Of a stretch of 64,000 nucleotides of DNA, positions 44,872-54,709 are shown one piece after another (the first letter of the stretch is position 1; every line of letters begins with the position of its first letter). The notes beneath the pieces were generated by a model that ran no database searches, was not told the DNA's origin, and saw only the letters and a list, made by a program, of their open reading frames with translations. Origin of the DNA: Roseovarius halotolerans (GTDB lineage: Bacteria; Pseudomonadota; Alphaproteobacteria; Rhodobacterales; Rhodobacteraceae); contig NZ_FWFU01000001.1 in assembly GCF_900172255.1 (NCBI RefSeq), positions 1,116,001 through 1,180,000 of the forward strand, read 5' to 3'. A program made the position numbers and the translations under genes.

Positions 44872-45164
44872 GCCCAGCCATCATTGCCGATCAGCGCCTT
44901 GATGCGATCCTGATCATATTCGGTATCGAGCCGGGCCGCTTCGGCCTCGGCCACTTCGGAAGGATCACCCTCGACCTGGTAGGGGGCGGCCTTGCGCCAC
45001 TCGGCCAGGTAGTCATCGGTCTCGGCGGCGCCGCTTTTCATCGCGGCCCGGTCGATGGCCTGTTCGAACCGTTCGGGAAGCTGTTTCTTAGCGCCCCGGC
45101 GGCCCTTGCCGACGATCACCTGTGCGGGAATGTCCCTCCAATAGACGATAGTGACGTCAACCAT
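44868..45164 (-). CDS. Small protein of the 'virulence factor' family linked to C1 metabolism
   Basis: This 98-residue acidic-basic cytoplasmic protein has the pattern VDVTIVYWRDIPAQVIVGKGRRGAK at the N-terminus, given here only to mark residues 2-26, and a helical C-terminus. It matches the small family annotated as 'virulence factor', which in Rhodobacteraceae sits next to MetF and the methyl-THF methyltransferase. The operon order here (small protein, metF, methyltransferase) is the usual one. Its biochemical role is unknown; the family name is misleading. Confidence 0.75.
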   Translation of the reverse strand: MVDVTIVYWRDIPAQVIVGKGRRGAKKQLPERFEQAIDRAAMKSGAAETDDYLAEWRKAAPYQVEGDPSEVAEAEAARLDTEYDQDRIKALIGNDGWA

Positions 45165-45398
45165 TGACTGATTCCTCTTCCTCGGTGGCTCTTGTCTAAT
45201 GCAGGCAGGGCGCGTCGCTCAGTCGGTTTTCGACAGAACGGGCGCGTCATGCGACCTTTCAAGGCTAGCGCGGCGCCGCGCGGGGGGCCACCGGGGCCAT
45301 CACGAAAAACCTTCATGATGTTTATGCGGCACCGCAGAGCTTGCGCCGGGGGACGCGAGACATTAGTTTGGAGGCAACTCGAAATGGAGGGCGTGGTT

Positions 45399-46511
45399 AT
45401 GGCGCCCAGGCGTCCCGAAAGTGCGGGCGCGGTCCCGAAAACGGTTGAGAGCCCCGCACTGAGCTCACCCTGTCCGGACGGTCTTTATGCCGCCCTGGAT
45501 CTGGGCACAAACAGCTGCCGTATGCTGATTGCCCGCCCTGAGGGCAGCCAGTTCAAGGTGGTCGACAGTTTCTCCAAATCCGTCCAGCTTGGATCGGGTC
45601 TGGAAAAGTACGGGCGTCTGTCGCGCTCGGCGATCTATCGCACATTGCAGGCGCTGAGGGTCTGTCAGCAGAAGATCAAACGCCACAAGGTCGAACGGAT
45701 GCGCCTTGTCGCGACCGAAGCCTGTCGGCGCGCGGCCAATGGCAAGTCGTTCCTGACGCGGGTCGAGAAGGAAACCGGCCTGCGCCTTGACATGATTGCG
45801 CCGCAGGAAGAGGCGCAATTGGCGGTGGTCTCCTGTGCGCCGCTGGTCAATCCGGGCACCGAGCAGCTTTTGGTCGTGGATATCGGCGGGGGATCGACGG
45901 AACTGGTCTGGATCGACCTGCGCGATGTGCCCCCGGCCGAGCGCGCCCGCGCGATCATGCGGATGCATGGCGGGTTCAAATGCCAGGAGGCCGGCCGGCC
46001 ATCGGCGCGGGTGGTCGACTGGATCAGCGTGCCGCTAGGCGTTGCGACGCTGCGCGACCAGTTCAACGATGTCGAGGATGACAGCGCGCGTTTCGCGCTG
46101 ATGAGCTGGTTCTTCGAGGAGAACCTGGCCGAATTCGCACCCTACAAGAACGAGCAGCCGCGCGAGGGGTTCCAGATCATCGGAACCTCGGGGACGGTCA
46201 CGACCGTGGCGGCGAGCCACTTGGGATTGAAGCGCTATGACCGCAACAAGGTGGACGGGCTGTGCATGACCAGCGACGAGATCGACCTGGTGATCCGAAA
46301 ATACCTGGCGCTCGGGCCGCTGGGGCGGCGCAAGGACCCGCGGATCGGCATGGACCGCCAGGCGCTCATCATGTCGGGCGCGGCGATCCTTCAGGCGCTG
46401 CTGCGCTGCTGGCCCACCGACCGGCTGTCGGTCGCAGATCGCGGGCTGCGCGAAGGGATGCTGTATGCGCTGATGTCGGCGGATGGCGTGTTGCAGGACG
46501 GGCAGGGGTAG
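45399..46511 (+). CDS. ppx: Exopolyphosphatase / pppGpp phosphatase family protein
   Basis: This 370-residue ASKHA-fold phosphatase has the phosphate-1 motif [18 protein letters not shown] near residue 31 and the phosphate-2 motif [16 protein letters not shown] near residue 160. In the family it removes terminal phosphates from polyphosphate or pppGpp. Length is closer to the short single-domain Ppx form. Two good starts exist: ATG at 45399 with GGAGG eight bases upstream, and ATG at 45384 with GGAGG nine bases upstream. It is directly upstream of rlmE, an arrangement I know from Rhodobacteraceae. Confidence 0.9.
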   Translation: MAPRRPESAGAVPKTVESPALSSPCPDGLYAALDLGTNSCRMLIARPEGSQFKVVDSFSKSVQLGSGLEKYGRLSRSAIYRTLQALRVCQQKIKRHKVERMRLVATEACRRAANGKSFLTRVEKETGLRLDMIAPQEEAQLAVVSCAPLVNPGTEQLLVVDIGGGSTELVWIDLRDVPPAERARAIMRMHGGFKCQEAGRPSARVVDWISVPLGVATLRDQFNDVEDDSARFALMSWFFEENLAEFAPYKNEQPREGFQIIGTSGTVTTVAASHLGLKRYDRNKVDGLCMTSDEIDLVIRKYLALGPLGRRKDPRIGMDRQALIMSGAAILQALLRCWPTDRLSVADRGLREGMLYALMSADGVLQDGQG

Positions 46512-46512
46512 A

Positions 46513-47232
46513 ATGATGGCGAAGACACCGGATGGCAAGAACACCTCGGGGCGCGGCCAGCGGGACCTGACCGTCAAGGTCAAGACCGCGCGGGGACGCA
46601 AATCTTCCTCCACGCGGTGGTTGCAGCGGCAACTCAACGACCCCTATGTGAAACGCGCGCAGGCCGAGGGCTATCGCGGGCGTGCGGCGTTCAAGATCAT
46701 GGAGATCGACGACAAGTTCCGATTCCTCGTGCCCGGTGCGCGGGTCGTGGACCTTGGCTGTGCGCCCGGCGGCTGGTGCCAGGTGGCGGTGCCGCGCGTG
46801 AATGCGCTTGGCGAGAAACAGGGCAAGGCGCAGGGCTATATCCTGGGAATCGACCTGCAGGAAATCGAGCCGATCGCCGGCTGCGATCTCTATCAGCTGG
46901 ATTTCATGGAGGATGGCGCCGACGAACAGGTCAAGGAATGGCTGGGCGGCAAGGCCGATGTGGTGATGAGCGACATGGCGGCGTCAAGTTCCGGGCACAA
47001 GCAGACCGATCACCTGCGCATCATCGCGCTGTGCGAGGCCGCAGCGTGGCTGGCATTCGACATTCTCGAGGAAGGCGGCACGTTCGTCTCGAAAGTTCTG
47101 GCAGGTGGCGCCGAAGGCGAGCTCCAGAAGCTTCTCAAGCAACGCTTTACCAAGGTCGCCAACATGAAGCCGCCGGCCTCGCGCGCCGACAGTTCGGAGA
47201 AATTCGTCGTCGCCACGGGTTTCAGGGGCTGA
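46513..47232 (+). CDS. rlmE: 23S rRNA 2'-O-methyltransferase RlmE (FtsJ)
   Basis: This 239-residue SAM-dependent methyltransferase modifies U2552 of 23S rRNA in the A-loop. The SAM motif [16 protein letters not shown] is near residue 78, the catalytic K-D-K-E tetrad is suggested by [35 protein letters not shown] and the late [11 protein letters not shown]. The N-terminal basic tail is longer than in E. coli. Two adjacent ATGs (46513 and 46516) open the gene one base after the ppx stop, so ppx and rlmE are co-translated. Confidence 0.93.
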   Translation: MMAKTPDGKNTSGRGQRDLTVKVKTARGRKSSSTRWLQRQLNDPYVKRAQAEGYRGRAAFKIMEIDDKFRFLVPGARVVDLGCAPGGWCQVAVPRVNALGEKQGKAQGYILGIDLQEIEPIAGCDLYQLDFMEDGADEQVKEWLGGKADVVMSDMAASSSGHKQTDHLRIIALCEAAAWLAFDILEEGGTFVSKVLAGGAEGELQKLLKQRFTKVANMKPPASRADSSEKFVVATGFRG

Positions 47233-47665
47233 GCCAAGGCGAAGGAGCGCTCGGCCCTGGAGAGGAAAGCGCGTATGTCAGGGGCACCGAGGTCGGGCGG
47301 GGATGGCCTGCGCAGGGCGCGCACCTGTATCATGTTGTCCTGCCGGATATATTCGAACAGCCGCTCGCGTCGCTGTGCAGATCCCTTTGGCATGATCCGA
47401 TCTCCTGCCGGCCAGAATGGCCGCAAGATGTGAGCGTGACAGGCAATTGCGGCATGAGCAGCGCGTGAAGCGCACGAAATCAGGGAGATTCCGTGATTGT
47501 GGCGCCGGGGGATTGGGTTAGGTTTGGCGGGTAGTGTATTGATATCAGTGCGATATTGCGTGTCTCACCGGTGGTCTGGCGTATGCAACTGTTAACATAA
47601 TACTGATTATGCGCCTATTGGATGTAGCGCAGCGGACCTTGGCGATCACCCCCCGAAACCGCCCC
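47233..47665. other. 433-base interval with no intact gene
   Basis: Between the rlmE stop and the FAD-oxidoreductase stop there is no intact gene, tRNA-like fold or strong terminator that I can see. It holds a short DeoR-like gene start (47313-47393, minus) and an AT-richer stretch at about 47530-47610. Confidence 0.6.
47313..47393 (-). pseudogene. Remnant of a DeoR-type regulator N-terminus
   Basis: An ATG at 47393-47391 has GGAG eight bases upstream and opens a peptide whose first residues, MPKGSAQRRERLFEYIRQDN followed by MIQVRAL, match the first helix and strand of DeoR/GlpR winged helices. The frame then turns into arginine/proline-rich sequence and runs antisense into rlmE, so the rest of the HTH is missing. 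It is best read as a decayed gene start. Confidence 0.35.
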
Positions 47666-48919
47666 CTAGCGGGATATCATGTGGACCATGCGCGCCCCTG
47701 TCTCGAAGAACGCGGTCTTGAGGCGCGTCAGGCGTTCTGCATGGGCATCGACCGGATCGAGCGGCAACGCGCTCTCGTCCCCGACAAGCAAGGCGCGCGC
47801 CGCCGATTGGCCGAAGACCGTGCCCGGCGCGATGCCACGGCCCGAATAGCCGAAGATCGACAGACCGCTTGCGCCGACCCGCAGGATGCGCGGCAGATGA
47901 TCTGAGGTCATCGAGATCCGGCCCGCCCAGGCATGGGAGATCGCCGCATCGGCCAGTTGCGGGTAAAGCTGAGCCAGCTTGCGGCGCGCCCAGCCCGCCT
48001 GAACGCCGACATCGTCGCCCATGCCGCCAAGAATGACACGACCCGCCGCATCGCGCCTGAGCGAGGACATGATCATCGCCGTATCCCAGCAGCCTTCACC
48101 GCCCGGCAGGATATCGCGCGCGATATTATCGCCCAGCGGTTCGGTGGCGAGCTGGAAGAAATTGACCTGTGGCACCTTGGGGATGGTCATGTCACCGACG
48201 GGCTGGTGATAGGCATTGGTCGCCACCAGAAGCGCCTTGCTGCGCAGCTTGCCGCCCGAGGTGCGGATGACCCAGTGGCCGCCATGCCGGATCGCCGAAA
48301 GTGCCGGGCTGTTCTCGAATATGCGCGCACCCTGCCCCTGCGCGGCGCGCGCAAGGCCACGCGCATAGGCCAGCGGCTGAATCGTTCCGGCGCGTGTATC
48401 GAAGAGCGCGCCGTGAAAGGCGTCTGAGCCGGTGCGCGCGCGGGTTTCCGCGGCATCGAGAAGCGTGACCGGCGCGGCGCGGCGGACCTGCTGGACATGG
48501 CGTTCCTGAAGCTGCGCGACACCGCGCGGCGCATGGGCCAGGTGCAAGGTGCCGTTGCGGCGCGGGTTGCATGCGATCCCGAATCGCTCGATCAGGCCGA
48601 AGACCCGATCGGGCGCTGCGGCGAGCGCGCTGTTCAGGCGCTCGCCCGCCTGTGCGCCAAGCGTCTTGCAGACCACGTCGGGCGGAAGCCACAGCCCCGC
48701 ATTGACCAGCCCGACATTGCGCCCCGAGCCCCCGTGACCGATGGTTTCGGCCTCGATCAGGACCACCTCGGCACCCTGCCCCGCGGCCTCCAGGGCGGCC
48801 GCGCAACCGGTGAAACCGCCGCCCAGGATCACCAGGTCGACGCTGAATTCACCTTGCAGCGTGGGGGCCGCGAAGGTCTCTTCGCTGCTGTCGGCCCAGA
48901 GGGTACCCAGGTCGCTCAT
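47666..48919 (-). CDS. FAD-dependent oxidoreductase (DAO family, PuuB-like)
   Basis: This 417-residue flavoprotein has the FAD-binding motif VILGGGFTGCAAALEAAGQG near residue 30, the following GHGGSGRNVGLVNAGLW, and a C-terminal site with WAGRISMTSDHLPRI and FGYSGRGIAPGTVFGQ. This pattern is typical of gamma-glutamylputrescine oxidase-like and other secondary-amine oxidases. It has no signal peptide and works in the cytoplasm. It stands alone, with the divergently organised gcdH region beyond a 119-base gap, so substrate clues are weak; a polyamine or amino-acid derivative is a reasonable guess. Confidence 0.83.
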   Translation of the reverse strand: MSDLGTLWADSSEETFAAPTLQGEFSVDLVILGGGFTGCAAALEAAGQGAEVVLIEAETIGHGGSGRNVGLVNAGLWLPPDVVCKTLGAQAGERLNSALAAAPDRVFGLIERFGIACNPRRNGTLHLAHAPRGVAQLQERHVQQVRRAAPVTLLDAAETRARTGSDAFHGALFDTRAGTIQPLAYARGLARAAQGQGARIFENSPALSAIRHGGHWVIRTSGGKLRSKALLVATNAYHQPVGDMTIPKVPQVNFFQLATEPLGDNIARDILPGGEGCWDTAMIMSSLRRDAAGRVILGGMGDDVGVQAGWARRKLAQLYPQLADAAISHAWAGRISMTSDHLPRILRVGASGLSIFGYSGRGIAPGTVFGQSAARALLVGDESALPLDPVDAHAERLTRLKTAFFETGARMVHMISR

Positions 48920-49038
48920 TTGGCGGCACCGTCAGAACGGCATCTGGTCAGATCGTGATTCATGCGGCTGTGCTTTCGTTGATCCCACGCACGTTACCCG
49001 TGGGCGCGCCGAAGGCAAGTTCTGCCATCACGTCCGCA

Positions 49039-50262
49039 TCAGAAGAACGCCTGCAACCCGGTCTGCGCCCGGCCCAGGATAAGCGCGTGAACGTCATGGG
49101 TGCCTTCGTAGGTGTTCACGGTTTCAAGGTTCATCATGTGGCGAATGACTTGAAATTCCTCGGAAATTCCGTTTCCGCCATGCATGTCGCGGGACATGCG
49201 CGCGATGTCCAGCGCCTTGCCGCAATTGTTGCGCTTGATGAGGCTGATCATCTCGGGCGCGGCGCGGGCATCGTCCATCAGGCGACCGACGCGCAGCGCC
49301 GCCTGAAGGCCGAGCGTGATCTCGGTCATCATGTCGGCCAGTTTCTTCTGGAAAAGCTGGGTCTGAGCGAGCGGGCGGCGGAACTGCTGCCGATCCAGCC
49401 CATACTGGCGCGCGGCGTGCCAGCAGGCCTCGGCGGCGCCCATCACGCCCCAGGCGATGCCATAGCGCGCCCGGTTCAGACAGCCGAACGGCCCCTTGAG
49501 GCCCTCGACATGGGGCAGGAGCGCGTCTTCGCCCACCTCGACGCCATCAAGCACGATCTCACCGGTGATCGAGGCGCGAAGGCTTTGTTTACCCTGAATT
49601 TTCGGGGCGCTCAGCCCCTTGGTCCCCTTGTCCAGAACAAAGCCCCTGATCTTGCCGTCATGGGCGTCGGACTTGGCCCAGACGACGAAGACGTCAGCGA
49701 TGGGCGAGTTGGAGATCCACATCTTCGAGCCGCTGAGGAGATACCCTCCGTCGATCTTCTTTGCGCGGGTCTTCATGCCCGCCGGGTCCGATCCGGCGTC
49801 GGGCTCGGTGAGGCCGAAACAGCCGATGAGGTCGCCTTTTGCCAATCCCGGCAGGTACTTGCGGCGTTGCTCTTCGCTGCCATAGGCGTAGATCGGATAC
49901 ATGACGAGCGAGGATTGGACCGACATCATCGAGCGGTAGCCGGAATCGACGCGTTCGATTTCGCGCGCGACAAGGCCGTAGCTGACGTAACCCGCTGACA
50001 ATCCGCCATATTCTTCGGGGATCGTGGTGCCCAGAAGGCCCATCTCGCCCATCTCGCGGAAAATTTCGGGGTCGGTTTCCTCGTTGGCATAGGCCTTGAT
50101 GACCCGCGGCTGTAGATGTTCCTGCGCAAACGAGCGGGCGCTTTGCGCAATCATGCGCTCTTCTTCAAGCAGTTGATCTTCAATGTAAAACGGGTCCTGC
50201 CAGTCGAAATTTCCAAGGTTGGGACGGTCTTTGTCACGGATGGTCGGGGCGTCGGCGGTCAT
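49039..50262 (-). CDS. gcdH: Glutaryl-CoA dehydrogenase (acyl-CoA dehydrogenase family)
   Basis: This 407-residue flavoenzyme oxidises and decarboxylates glutaryl-CoA to crotonyl-CoA in lysine/tryptophan breakdown. Family marks include [21 protein letters not shown] near residue 140, [15 protein letters not shown], the [16 protein letters not shown] region that in GcdH carries the Arg binding glutaryl carboxylate, and catalytic Glu in [17 protein letters not shown] near the C-terminus. Length matches GcdH. It is divergent from a LysR regulator, as GcdH often is in Proteobacteria. Confidence 0.93.
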   Translation of the reverse strand: MTADAPTIRDKDRPNLGNFDWQDPFYIEDQLLEEERMIAQSARSFAQEHLQPRVIKAYANEETDPEIFREMGEMGLLGTTIPEEYGGLSAGYVSYGLVAREIERVDSGYRSMMSVQSSLVMYPIYAYGSEEQRRKYLPGLAKGDLIGCFGLTEPDAGSDPAGMKTRAKKIDGGYLLSGSKMWISNSPIADVFVVWAKSDAHDGKIRGFVLDKGTKGLSAPKIQGKQSLRASITGEIVLDGVEVGEDALLPHVEGLKGPFGCLNRARYGIAWGVMGAAEACWHAARQYGLDRQQFRRPLAQTQLFQKKLADMMTEITLGLQAALRVGRLMDDARAAPEMISLIKRNNCGKALDIARMSRDMHGGNGISEEFQVIRHMMNLETVNTYEGTHDVHALILGRAQTGLQAFF

Positions 50263-50312
50263 GGAAATCGGTCCTTATGCGGTTTCTGCAGGTTTCTTGC
50301 AGGGTATATTAA

Positions 50313-50325
50313 CCTTGCGGTAAGG
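50313..50325. promoter_or_regulatory. Candidate LysR operator between gcdH and its regulator
   Basis: CCTT at 50313-50316 and AAGG at 50322-50325 surround GCGGT in the 105-base divergent promoter. The arms are short, so support is modest, but position and spacing suit a LysR half-site pair. Confidence 0.3.
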
Positions 50326-50367
50326 AATATCGAGAATTCTGCATCCATTCATGAGGAAACCGCATAT

Positions 50368-51318
50368 ATGGTCGCTGACACGCCCGTGCCCCCTGCCCGG
50401 CCCCTGAACGCGCCGCCACCGCGCCGTTTCCTGCCCTCAACCGCCAGCCTGCGCGCGCTCGAGACCCTGGACCGGCTGGGCAGCGCCACGGCGGCCGCGA
50501 ATGAGCTGAACCTGAGCCAGAGCGCGGTCAGCCGTCAGCTTCAGACGCTGGAGGCGCAGCTGGGCGTGGCGCTCATCCTGCGGCGGGGGCGGCGCATGCT
50601 GCTGACGCCCGAGGCCGCGGGCTATGCCGCCGAGATCCGCTCGGCGCTGCAGAAGATCACCCAGGCGACGCTTAAGCTGACGGTGAACCCGGCCGGCGGG
50701 AGCCTGGACCTGGCGATCCTGCCGACCTTCGGGATGCGCTGGCTGGTGCCGCGCCTGCCCGATTTCGCCCGCCGCCACCCGGAGGTGACAATCAACCTGT
50801 CCACCCGCATCAAACCTTTCAACTTTGGCGCGGAACCATTTGATGCGGCAATACATTTCGGAAACAGGGATTGGCCCGGAACGGCTGCGGTCACGCTCAA
50901 GACCGAGGCGGTGGTCGCGGTCTGTTCGCCCGAATTGCTGCAAACGCGCCCGCCGCGCGCCGCGCAGGATCTGCTGAACCTGCCGCTTTTGCATATCGAA
51001 ACCCGCCCCGAGGCCTGGCGCGCCTGGTTCGCGGCACATGACATCACCGCCGAGATCGTCACCGGCACGATCTACGATCAGTTCTCGACGATCACCCAGG
51101 CGGCGCTGCACGGGCTGGGTGTGGCCTTGCTTCCCGATTACCTGGCAGAGCAGGATCTGGCGACGGGGCGGCTGGTGATGGCATGGGGCGGGGCGACGCG
51201 GATGCCGGGCGCCTATCAGCTGGTCTGGCCACTGGAAAAGGCGCGCGACCCGGCGCTCATCAAGTTCCGCGAGTGGCTGGCGACGCAGGCCGAGGACGAA
51301 GATCCCCTGCCCCGCTGA
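50368..51318 (+). CDS. LysR-family regulator (GcvA/GcdR-like) of gcdH
   Basis: This 316-residue LysR protein has a winged helix at about residues 22-80 (STASLRALETLDRLGSATAA; LSQSAVSRQLQTLEAQLG) preceded by a proline-rich leader, and an effector domain with DLAILPTFGMRWLVPRLPDF. GAGGAAA lies 9 bases before this ATG; the open frame upstream to 50116 overlaps gcdH and is not coding. Divergence from gcdH makes it the local regulator, possibly sensing glutarate or glutaryl-CoA. Confidence 0.88.
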   Translation: MVADTPVPPARPLNAPPPRRFLPSTASLRALETLDRLGSATAAANELNLSQSAVSRQLQTLEAQLGVALILRRGRRMLLTPEAAGYAAEIRSALQKITQATLKLTVNPAGGSLDLAILPTFGMRWLVPRLPDFARRHPEVTINLSTRIKPFNFGAEPFDAAIHFGNRDWPGTAAVTLKTEAVVAVCSPELLQTRPPRAAQDLLNLPLLHIETRPEAWRAWFAAHDITAEIVTGTIYDQFSTITQAALHGLGVALLPDYLAEQDLATGRLVMAWGGATRMPGAYQLVWPLEKARDPALIKFREWLATQAEDEDPLPR

Positions 51319-51382
51319 TCCATGACATTTCCGCATTTGCGCGGCCTGCGCCCGGCGCATAGAGATCCGTGACCGGCGATCC

Positions 51383-51419
51383 TGTACGAAATGGCCGTTT
51401 TGTACGGCGCATTTGTACG
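51383..51419. repeat. Three TGTACG repeats in a convergent intergenic region
   Basis: TGTACG occurs at 51383-51388, 51401-51406 and 51414-51419 within 37 bases, in the 127-base gap between the lysR stop and the kinase stop. Spacings are 18 and 13 bases, so they are not a regular array. Function unknown. Confidence 0.5.
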
Positions 51420-51445
51420 CAAGTCGGGCAAAGCCCCTCAGCGTC

Positions 51446-52498
51446 TCAGCCGGGGCGCCCGCCGGCGGGAAGGATCACCTTGAACTCCGCCCCTTTGCCC
51501 GGTTCCGATGCGATCCGCAGGCGGCCGCGATGGCGGTTGACGATATGCTTGACGATCGCCAGTCCCAGCCCGGTGCCGCCCATCTCGCGCGAGCGGTGGG
51601 TGTCGACGCGGTAGAAGCGCTCGGTCAGGCGCGGAATGTGCAGCGGATCGAACCCCGGCCCCTCGTCGCGCACCGTCAGGATGGCGGCGGGGCCGCGCAG
51701 TTCGGTGGCATGGGGCGTGGTTTCCAGCGTGACATGCACCACCTTGCCCTGCGCGCCGTACTTGACGGCGTTCTCGATCAGGTTGGTGGCGACCTGCGTC
51801 AGAAGGTCGAAATCGCCGGGCACGATCACCGGGGTCTCGGGCTGTTGCAGGTCGATCCGCACCCCGGCAGAGTCGGACACGGCGCGCAGGCTGTGCAGCA
51901 CCGAACCGATGCATTTTCCAAGATCCACGCGGTCCATCGGGCGCACGCGTTCCTCGGCCTCGACGCGGCTCAGCGACAACAGATCGCGCACCAGCCGCTC
52001 CATCCGGTGGGCCTCGGACTGCATGAAGCCGAGGAATCGGGCTGTGGCCGCCGCATCGTCCTTTGCCGGGCCTTGCAGGGTTTCGATGAAGCCCATCAGC
52101 GCGGTCAGCGGCGTGCGCAGCTCGTGGCTGACATTGGCGACGAAATCGCGCCGCATCTGCCCGGCCTGTTCAAGATGGGTCACATCCTCGAAACACAGAA
52201 GCGCCCCGGCGCCACTATCGGTTTCCACCTTCGAGACGGTGACGACGAAGCTCGTGTCCTGGCTGCCCTCGCTGCCAAGGTAGCGGGTCGTGCGCCGGTT
52301 TCCGTCGCGCAGCGTGCCTTCGATCGCGTCCAGCATGGCGGGCTGGCGCAGGGCGGTGATGAAATGGCGCCCGACGATCTGCGTCCCCAGGAGCGACAGC
52401 GCGAGGTCGTTGGCGCCAAGTATCCGCTCGTCATGCGCGATCAGAAGCGAGGGAAGCGGAATCGCCCGCAGAAACGACGAAATCCCGTCTTCTGTCAT
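51446..52498 (-). CDS. PhoR-like sensor histidine kinase without membrane segment
   Basis: This 350-residue kinase has an N-terminal PAS-like region ([20 protein letters not shown] near residue 20), a HisKA phospho-acceptor His125 in [15 protein letters not shown], and an ATPase domain with [10 protein letters not shown] (N box), VRDEGPGFD and [14 protein letters not shown]. It lacks any membrane helix, so it is shorter than E. coli PhoR and may sense via a partner. In related genomes this type precedes pstSCAB-phoU-phoB; here none of those genes follow, and the next gene is convergent. It overlaps the carbonic-anhydrase gene by four bases, so it is expressed with gmk. Confidence 0.85.
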   Translation of the reverse strand: MTEDGISSFLRAIPLPSLLIAHDERILGANDLALSLLGTQIVGRHFITALRQPAMLDAIEGTLRDGNRRTTRYLGSEGSQDTSFVVTVSKVETDSGAGALLCFEDVTHLEQAGQMRRDFVANVSHELRTPLTALMGFIETLQGPAKDDAAATARFLGFMQSEAHRMERLVRDLLSLSRVEAEERVRPMDRVDLGKCIGSVLHSLRAVSDSAGVRIDLQQPETPVIVPGDFDLLTQVATNLIENAVKYGAQGKVVHVTLETTPHATELRGPAAILTVRDEGPGFDPLHIPRLTERFYRVDTHRSREMGGTGLGLAIVKHIVNRHRGRLRIASEPGKGAEFKVILPAGGRPG

Positions 52499-53025
52499 TG
52501 CCCCGTCTGCACCACGAGCCCGGCGCGGAAACGGCGCATGTTCTGCTGGTAGTGCAGCGCCGAGCGGCGCAGCCCCTCGATCGCGGCCTCGTCAAGCTGG
52601 CGGATCACCTTGCCCGGCGCACCGACCACCAGCGAGCCGTCGGGGATCTCCTTGCCCTCGGTCACCAGCGCCCCGGCGCCGATCAGGCAGTTCTTGCCGA
52701 TCACCGCGCCATTGAGGACGGTCGCGCCCATGCCGATCAGGCTGTTCTCGCCGATGGTGCAGCCGTGCAGCATCGCCTTGTGGCCGATGGTGCAACCGGC
52801 CCCGATGGTCAGCGGGCAGCCGGGATCGGTATGCATGACGGTGTTTTCCTGCACATTGCTGCCAGCGCCGATCACGATCGGCTCGTTGTCGCCGCGCAGG
52901 GTGCAGCCGAACCAGATCGAGCCGCCTTCTTCCAGCGTGACATTGCCGATCACGTTGGCATCGGGCGCGATCCAGCTGTCTTCGGCGATACGCGGCGCGA
53001 GGCCGTCAAGGGCGTAGATGGTCAT
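52495..53025 (-). CDS. Gamma-carbonic anhydrase family protein
   Basis: This 176-residue left-handed beta-helix protein has hexapeptide repeats ([32 protein letters not shown]). The three zinc-ligand histidines of gamma-class enzymes are present at 65, 82 and 87. It might hydrate CO2 as a trimer, or act as a non-catalytic acyl-like protein as many such YrdA-like proteins do. Its stop overlaps the kinase start and its start overlaps the gmk stop, giving tight coupling. Confidence 0.9.
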   Translation of the reverse strand: MTIYALDGLAPRIAEDSWIAPDANVIGNVTLEEGGSIWFGCTLRGDNEPIVIGAGSNVQENTVMHTDPGCPLTIGAGCTIGHKAMLHGCTIGENSLIGMGATVLNGAVIGKNCLIGAGALVTEGKEIPDGSLVVGAPGKVIRQLDEAAIEGLRRSALHYQQNMRRFRAGLVVQTGQ

Positions 53026-53663
53026 GTCATCTCCTCGAATTCACTGTGCAGGGCCTTTACATGGGCGTTCAGCCCCGGTTGCTGGATCCGCTTGAGGCGC
53101 GCGGCCTCGATGATGGTCTTGAGGCGCCTTTCGGTGGCGTCGAGATCGTCATTGACCAGCACATAGTCATATTCCGCCCAATGGCTGATCTCGTCCCAGC
53201 TCTTGCGCATGCGCCGGGCGATGACCTCGGCGCTGTCCTGTGCGCGCTCTTCGAGGCGGCGGTGCAATTCGCGGATCGAGGGAGGCAGAAGAAAGATCGA
53301 CAGCGTATGCGGCCCGAGCGCCGAGTTCTGGATCTGCTGCGCGCCCTGCCAGTCGATGTCGAACAGCACGTCGCGCCCGGCATCTATCGCCGCCTGCACC
53401 GGGGCGCGGGGCGAGCCGTAGAAATTGCCGAACACATGCGCATGTTCCAGCATTTCGCCCGCCGCCACCTCGCGCTGAAAGGCGCTTTCGCCAAGGAACA
53501 GGTAATCCTCGCCATCCACTTCGCCCTCGCGCGGCGTGCGGGTGGTGGCCGAGACCGAAAAGGATATGCTTGCATCCCACGCGCGCAGCCGCCCCGAAAG
53601 GGTGGATTTTCCCGCCCCCGAGGGCGAGCTCAGAATGATCAGAAGCCCGCGCCGTTCGCTCAT
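53022..53663 (-). CDS. gmk: Guanylate kinase
   Basis: This 213-residue enzyme phosphorylates GMP with ATP. The P-loop is [10 protein letters not shown] at residues 12-21, the GMP-binding region has [21 protein letters not shown], and IDWQGAQQI contains the usual catalytic Asp-Trp-Gln-Gly stretch. Length is standard. It lies downstream of yicC across an 84-base gap with a hairpin repeat. Confidence 0.95.
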   Translation of the reverse strand: MSERRGLLIILSSPSGAGKSTLSGRLRAWDASISFSVSATTRTPREGEVDGEDYLFLGESAFQREVAAGEMLEHAHVFGNFYGSPRAPVQAAIDAGRDVLFDIDWQGAQQIQNSALGPHTLSIFLLPPSIRELHRRLEERAQDSAEVIARRMRKSWDEISHWAEYDYVLVNDDLDATERRLKTIIEAARLKRIQQPGLNAHVKALHSEFEEMT

Positions 53664-53680
53664 CTTTCGCTCCTGCGTTT

Positions 53681-53726
53681 CATCGTTCCTGAAATACTCT
53701 CGGGGGTCCGGGGGTGAAACCCCCGG
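53681..53726 (-). repeat. Rhodobacterales-type GC hairpin repeat, copy A
   Basis: CCGGGGGT at 53708-53715 and ACCCCCGG at 53719-53726 form a perfect 8-base stem with a 3-base loop. On the minus strand the stem is followed by CCCCCGAGAGTATTTC and then GGAACGATG. Copies B and C (59027, 62507) share this layout. It is in the leader just before gmk. Confidence 0.6.
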
Positions 53727-53747
53727 CGGCCCGCAAGGGACATGCGT

Positions 53748-54638
53748 TCATTCGACATTCTGCACCTGTTCGCGCATCTGGTCGATCACCGCCTTGAGGT
53801 CGAGCCCGACCGAGGTCAGTTCCGCATACTGGGCCTTGGAACAGAGCGTGTTGGCCTCGCGGTTGAATTCCTGCGCCAGGAAATCGAGCTTGCGCCCGGT
53901 CGGTTCGGCCTCGCTCAGAAGGGCGCGCGCGGCGGCGACATGGGCGCGCAGGCGGTCGATTTCCTCGGTCACGTCGGATTTGACGGCGATGAGCGCCAGT
54001 TCCTGCGAGATCCGCGCCGGATCGGCGGACTCGGCATTGTCCATGACCCGCGCCAGTTGCTTTTGCAGCGTGGCGGTCATGTCGGCGCGGCGGCTCTCGG
54101 CGACCTCGGCGGCGGCGTCGGTGAGTGCCGCGATGCGGTCGATCTGAGCGTTCAGCACCGCTGCAAGGGCGGTGCCCTCGCTTTGGCGCATCGCGAGGAA
54201 CTGGGCCAGAAGCGGTTCGAAATCCGCAAGGATGGCGGCGCGAAGCGGTGCTGTGTCGGAATCCGCAGTGGCGGTTTCCAGCACACCCCGGATCGTCAGA
54301 AGATCGGCCGGGCGCGAGGGCGCGAGGGTCACGCCGCGCTCGAGCGCGCGGGTTTCGACCTCGGCCAGGGCGGCCAGGATATCGTCAAGCTGCGCGCCAT
54401 TGAGCGCCAGCCGCCCGCCCTGATCGCTGGATTGCACCCGAAGATTGAGATTCACATTGCCGCGCGCCAGCGCCTGCTGAAGGCGCGCGCGCAGCGCCGG
54501 TTCCAGCCCTTCGATCCAGTCCGGCAGGCGCAGCCGCAGATCGAGCCCCTTGCCGTTCACGCTGCGCAGTTCCCATGTCCATTCATGGGCACCATGCGCT
54601 CCCTTGGCCGAGGCGAACCCCGTCATCGAATTCAGCAC
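53748..54638 (-). CDS. yicC: YicC family endoribonuclease-like protein
   Basis: This 296-residue cytoplasmic protein starts with the YicC_N signature LNSMTGFASAKGAHG and ends with the DUF1732 part containing FLAQEFNREANTLCSKAQYAEL. E. coli YicC acts as an endoribonuclease in stress-related RNA turnover. The last glutamate-rich helix and ARGNVNLNLRVQ match the family. It sits upstream of gmk, a common neighbour in many Proteobacteria. Confidence 0.93.
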   Translation of the reverse strand: MLNSMTGFASAKGAHGAHEWTWELRSVNGKGLDLRLRLPDWIEGLEPALRARLQQALARGNVNLNLRVQSSDQGGRLALNGAQLDDILAALAEVETRALERGVTLAPSRPADLLTIRGVLETATADSDTAPLRAAILADFEPLLAQFLAMRQSEGTALAAVLNAQIDRIAALTDAAAEVAESRRADMTATLQKQLARVMDNAESADPARISQELALIAVKSDVTEEIDRLRAHVAAARALLSEAEPTGRKLDFLAQEFNREANTLCSKAQYAELTSVGLDLKAVIDQMREQVQNVE

Positions 54639-54709
54639 GTTGATCCTCCGGACGCTTGCGCCCTTGTCCTAGCCAGTCACGCGCGGGCTGGCAAGCGCCG
54701 CACGGGACC

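Noticed and set aside
45165..45398. Riboswitch (SAM/SAH type) in the leader of the C1 operon
   Set aside because: I looked for paired stems and a conserved core and saw none convincing.
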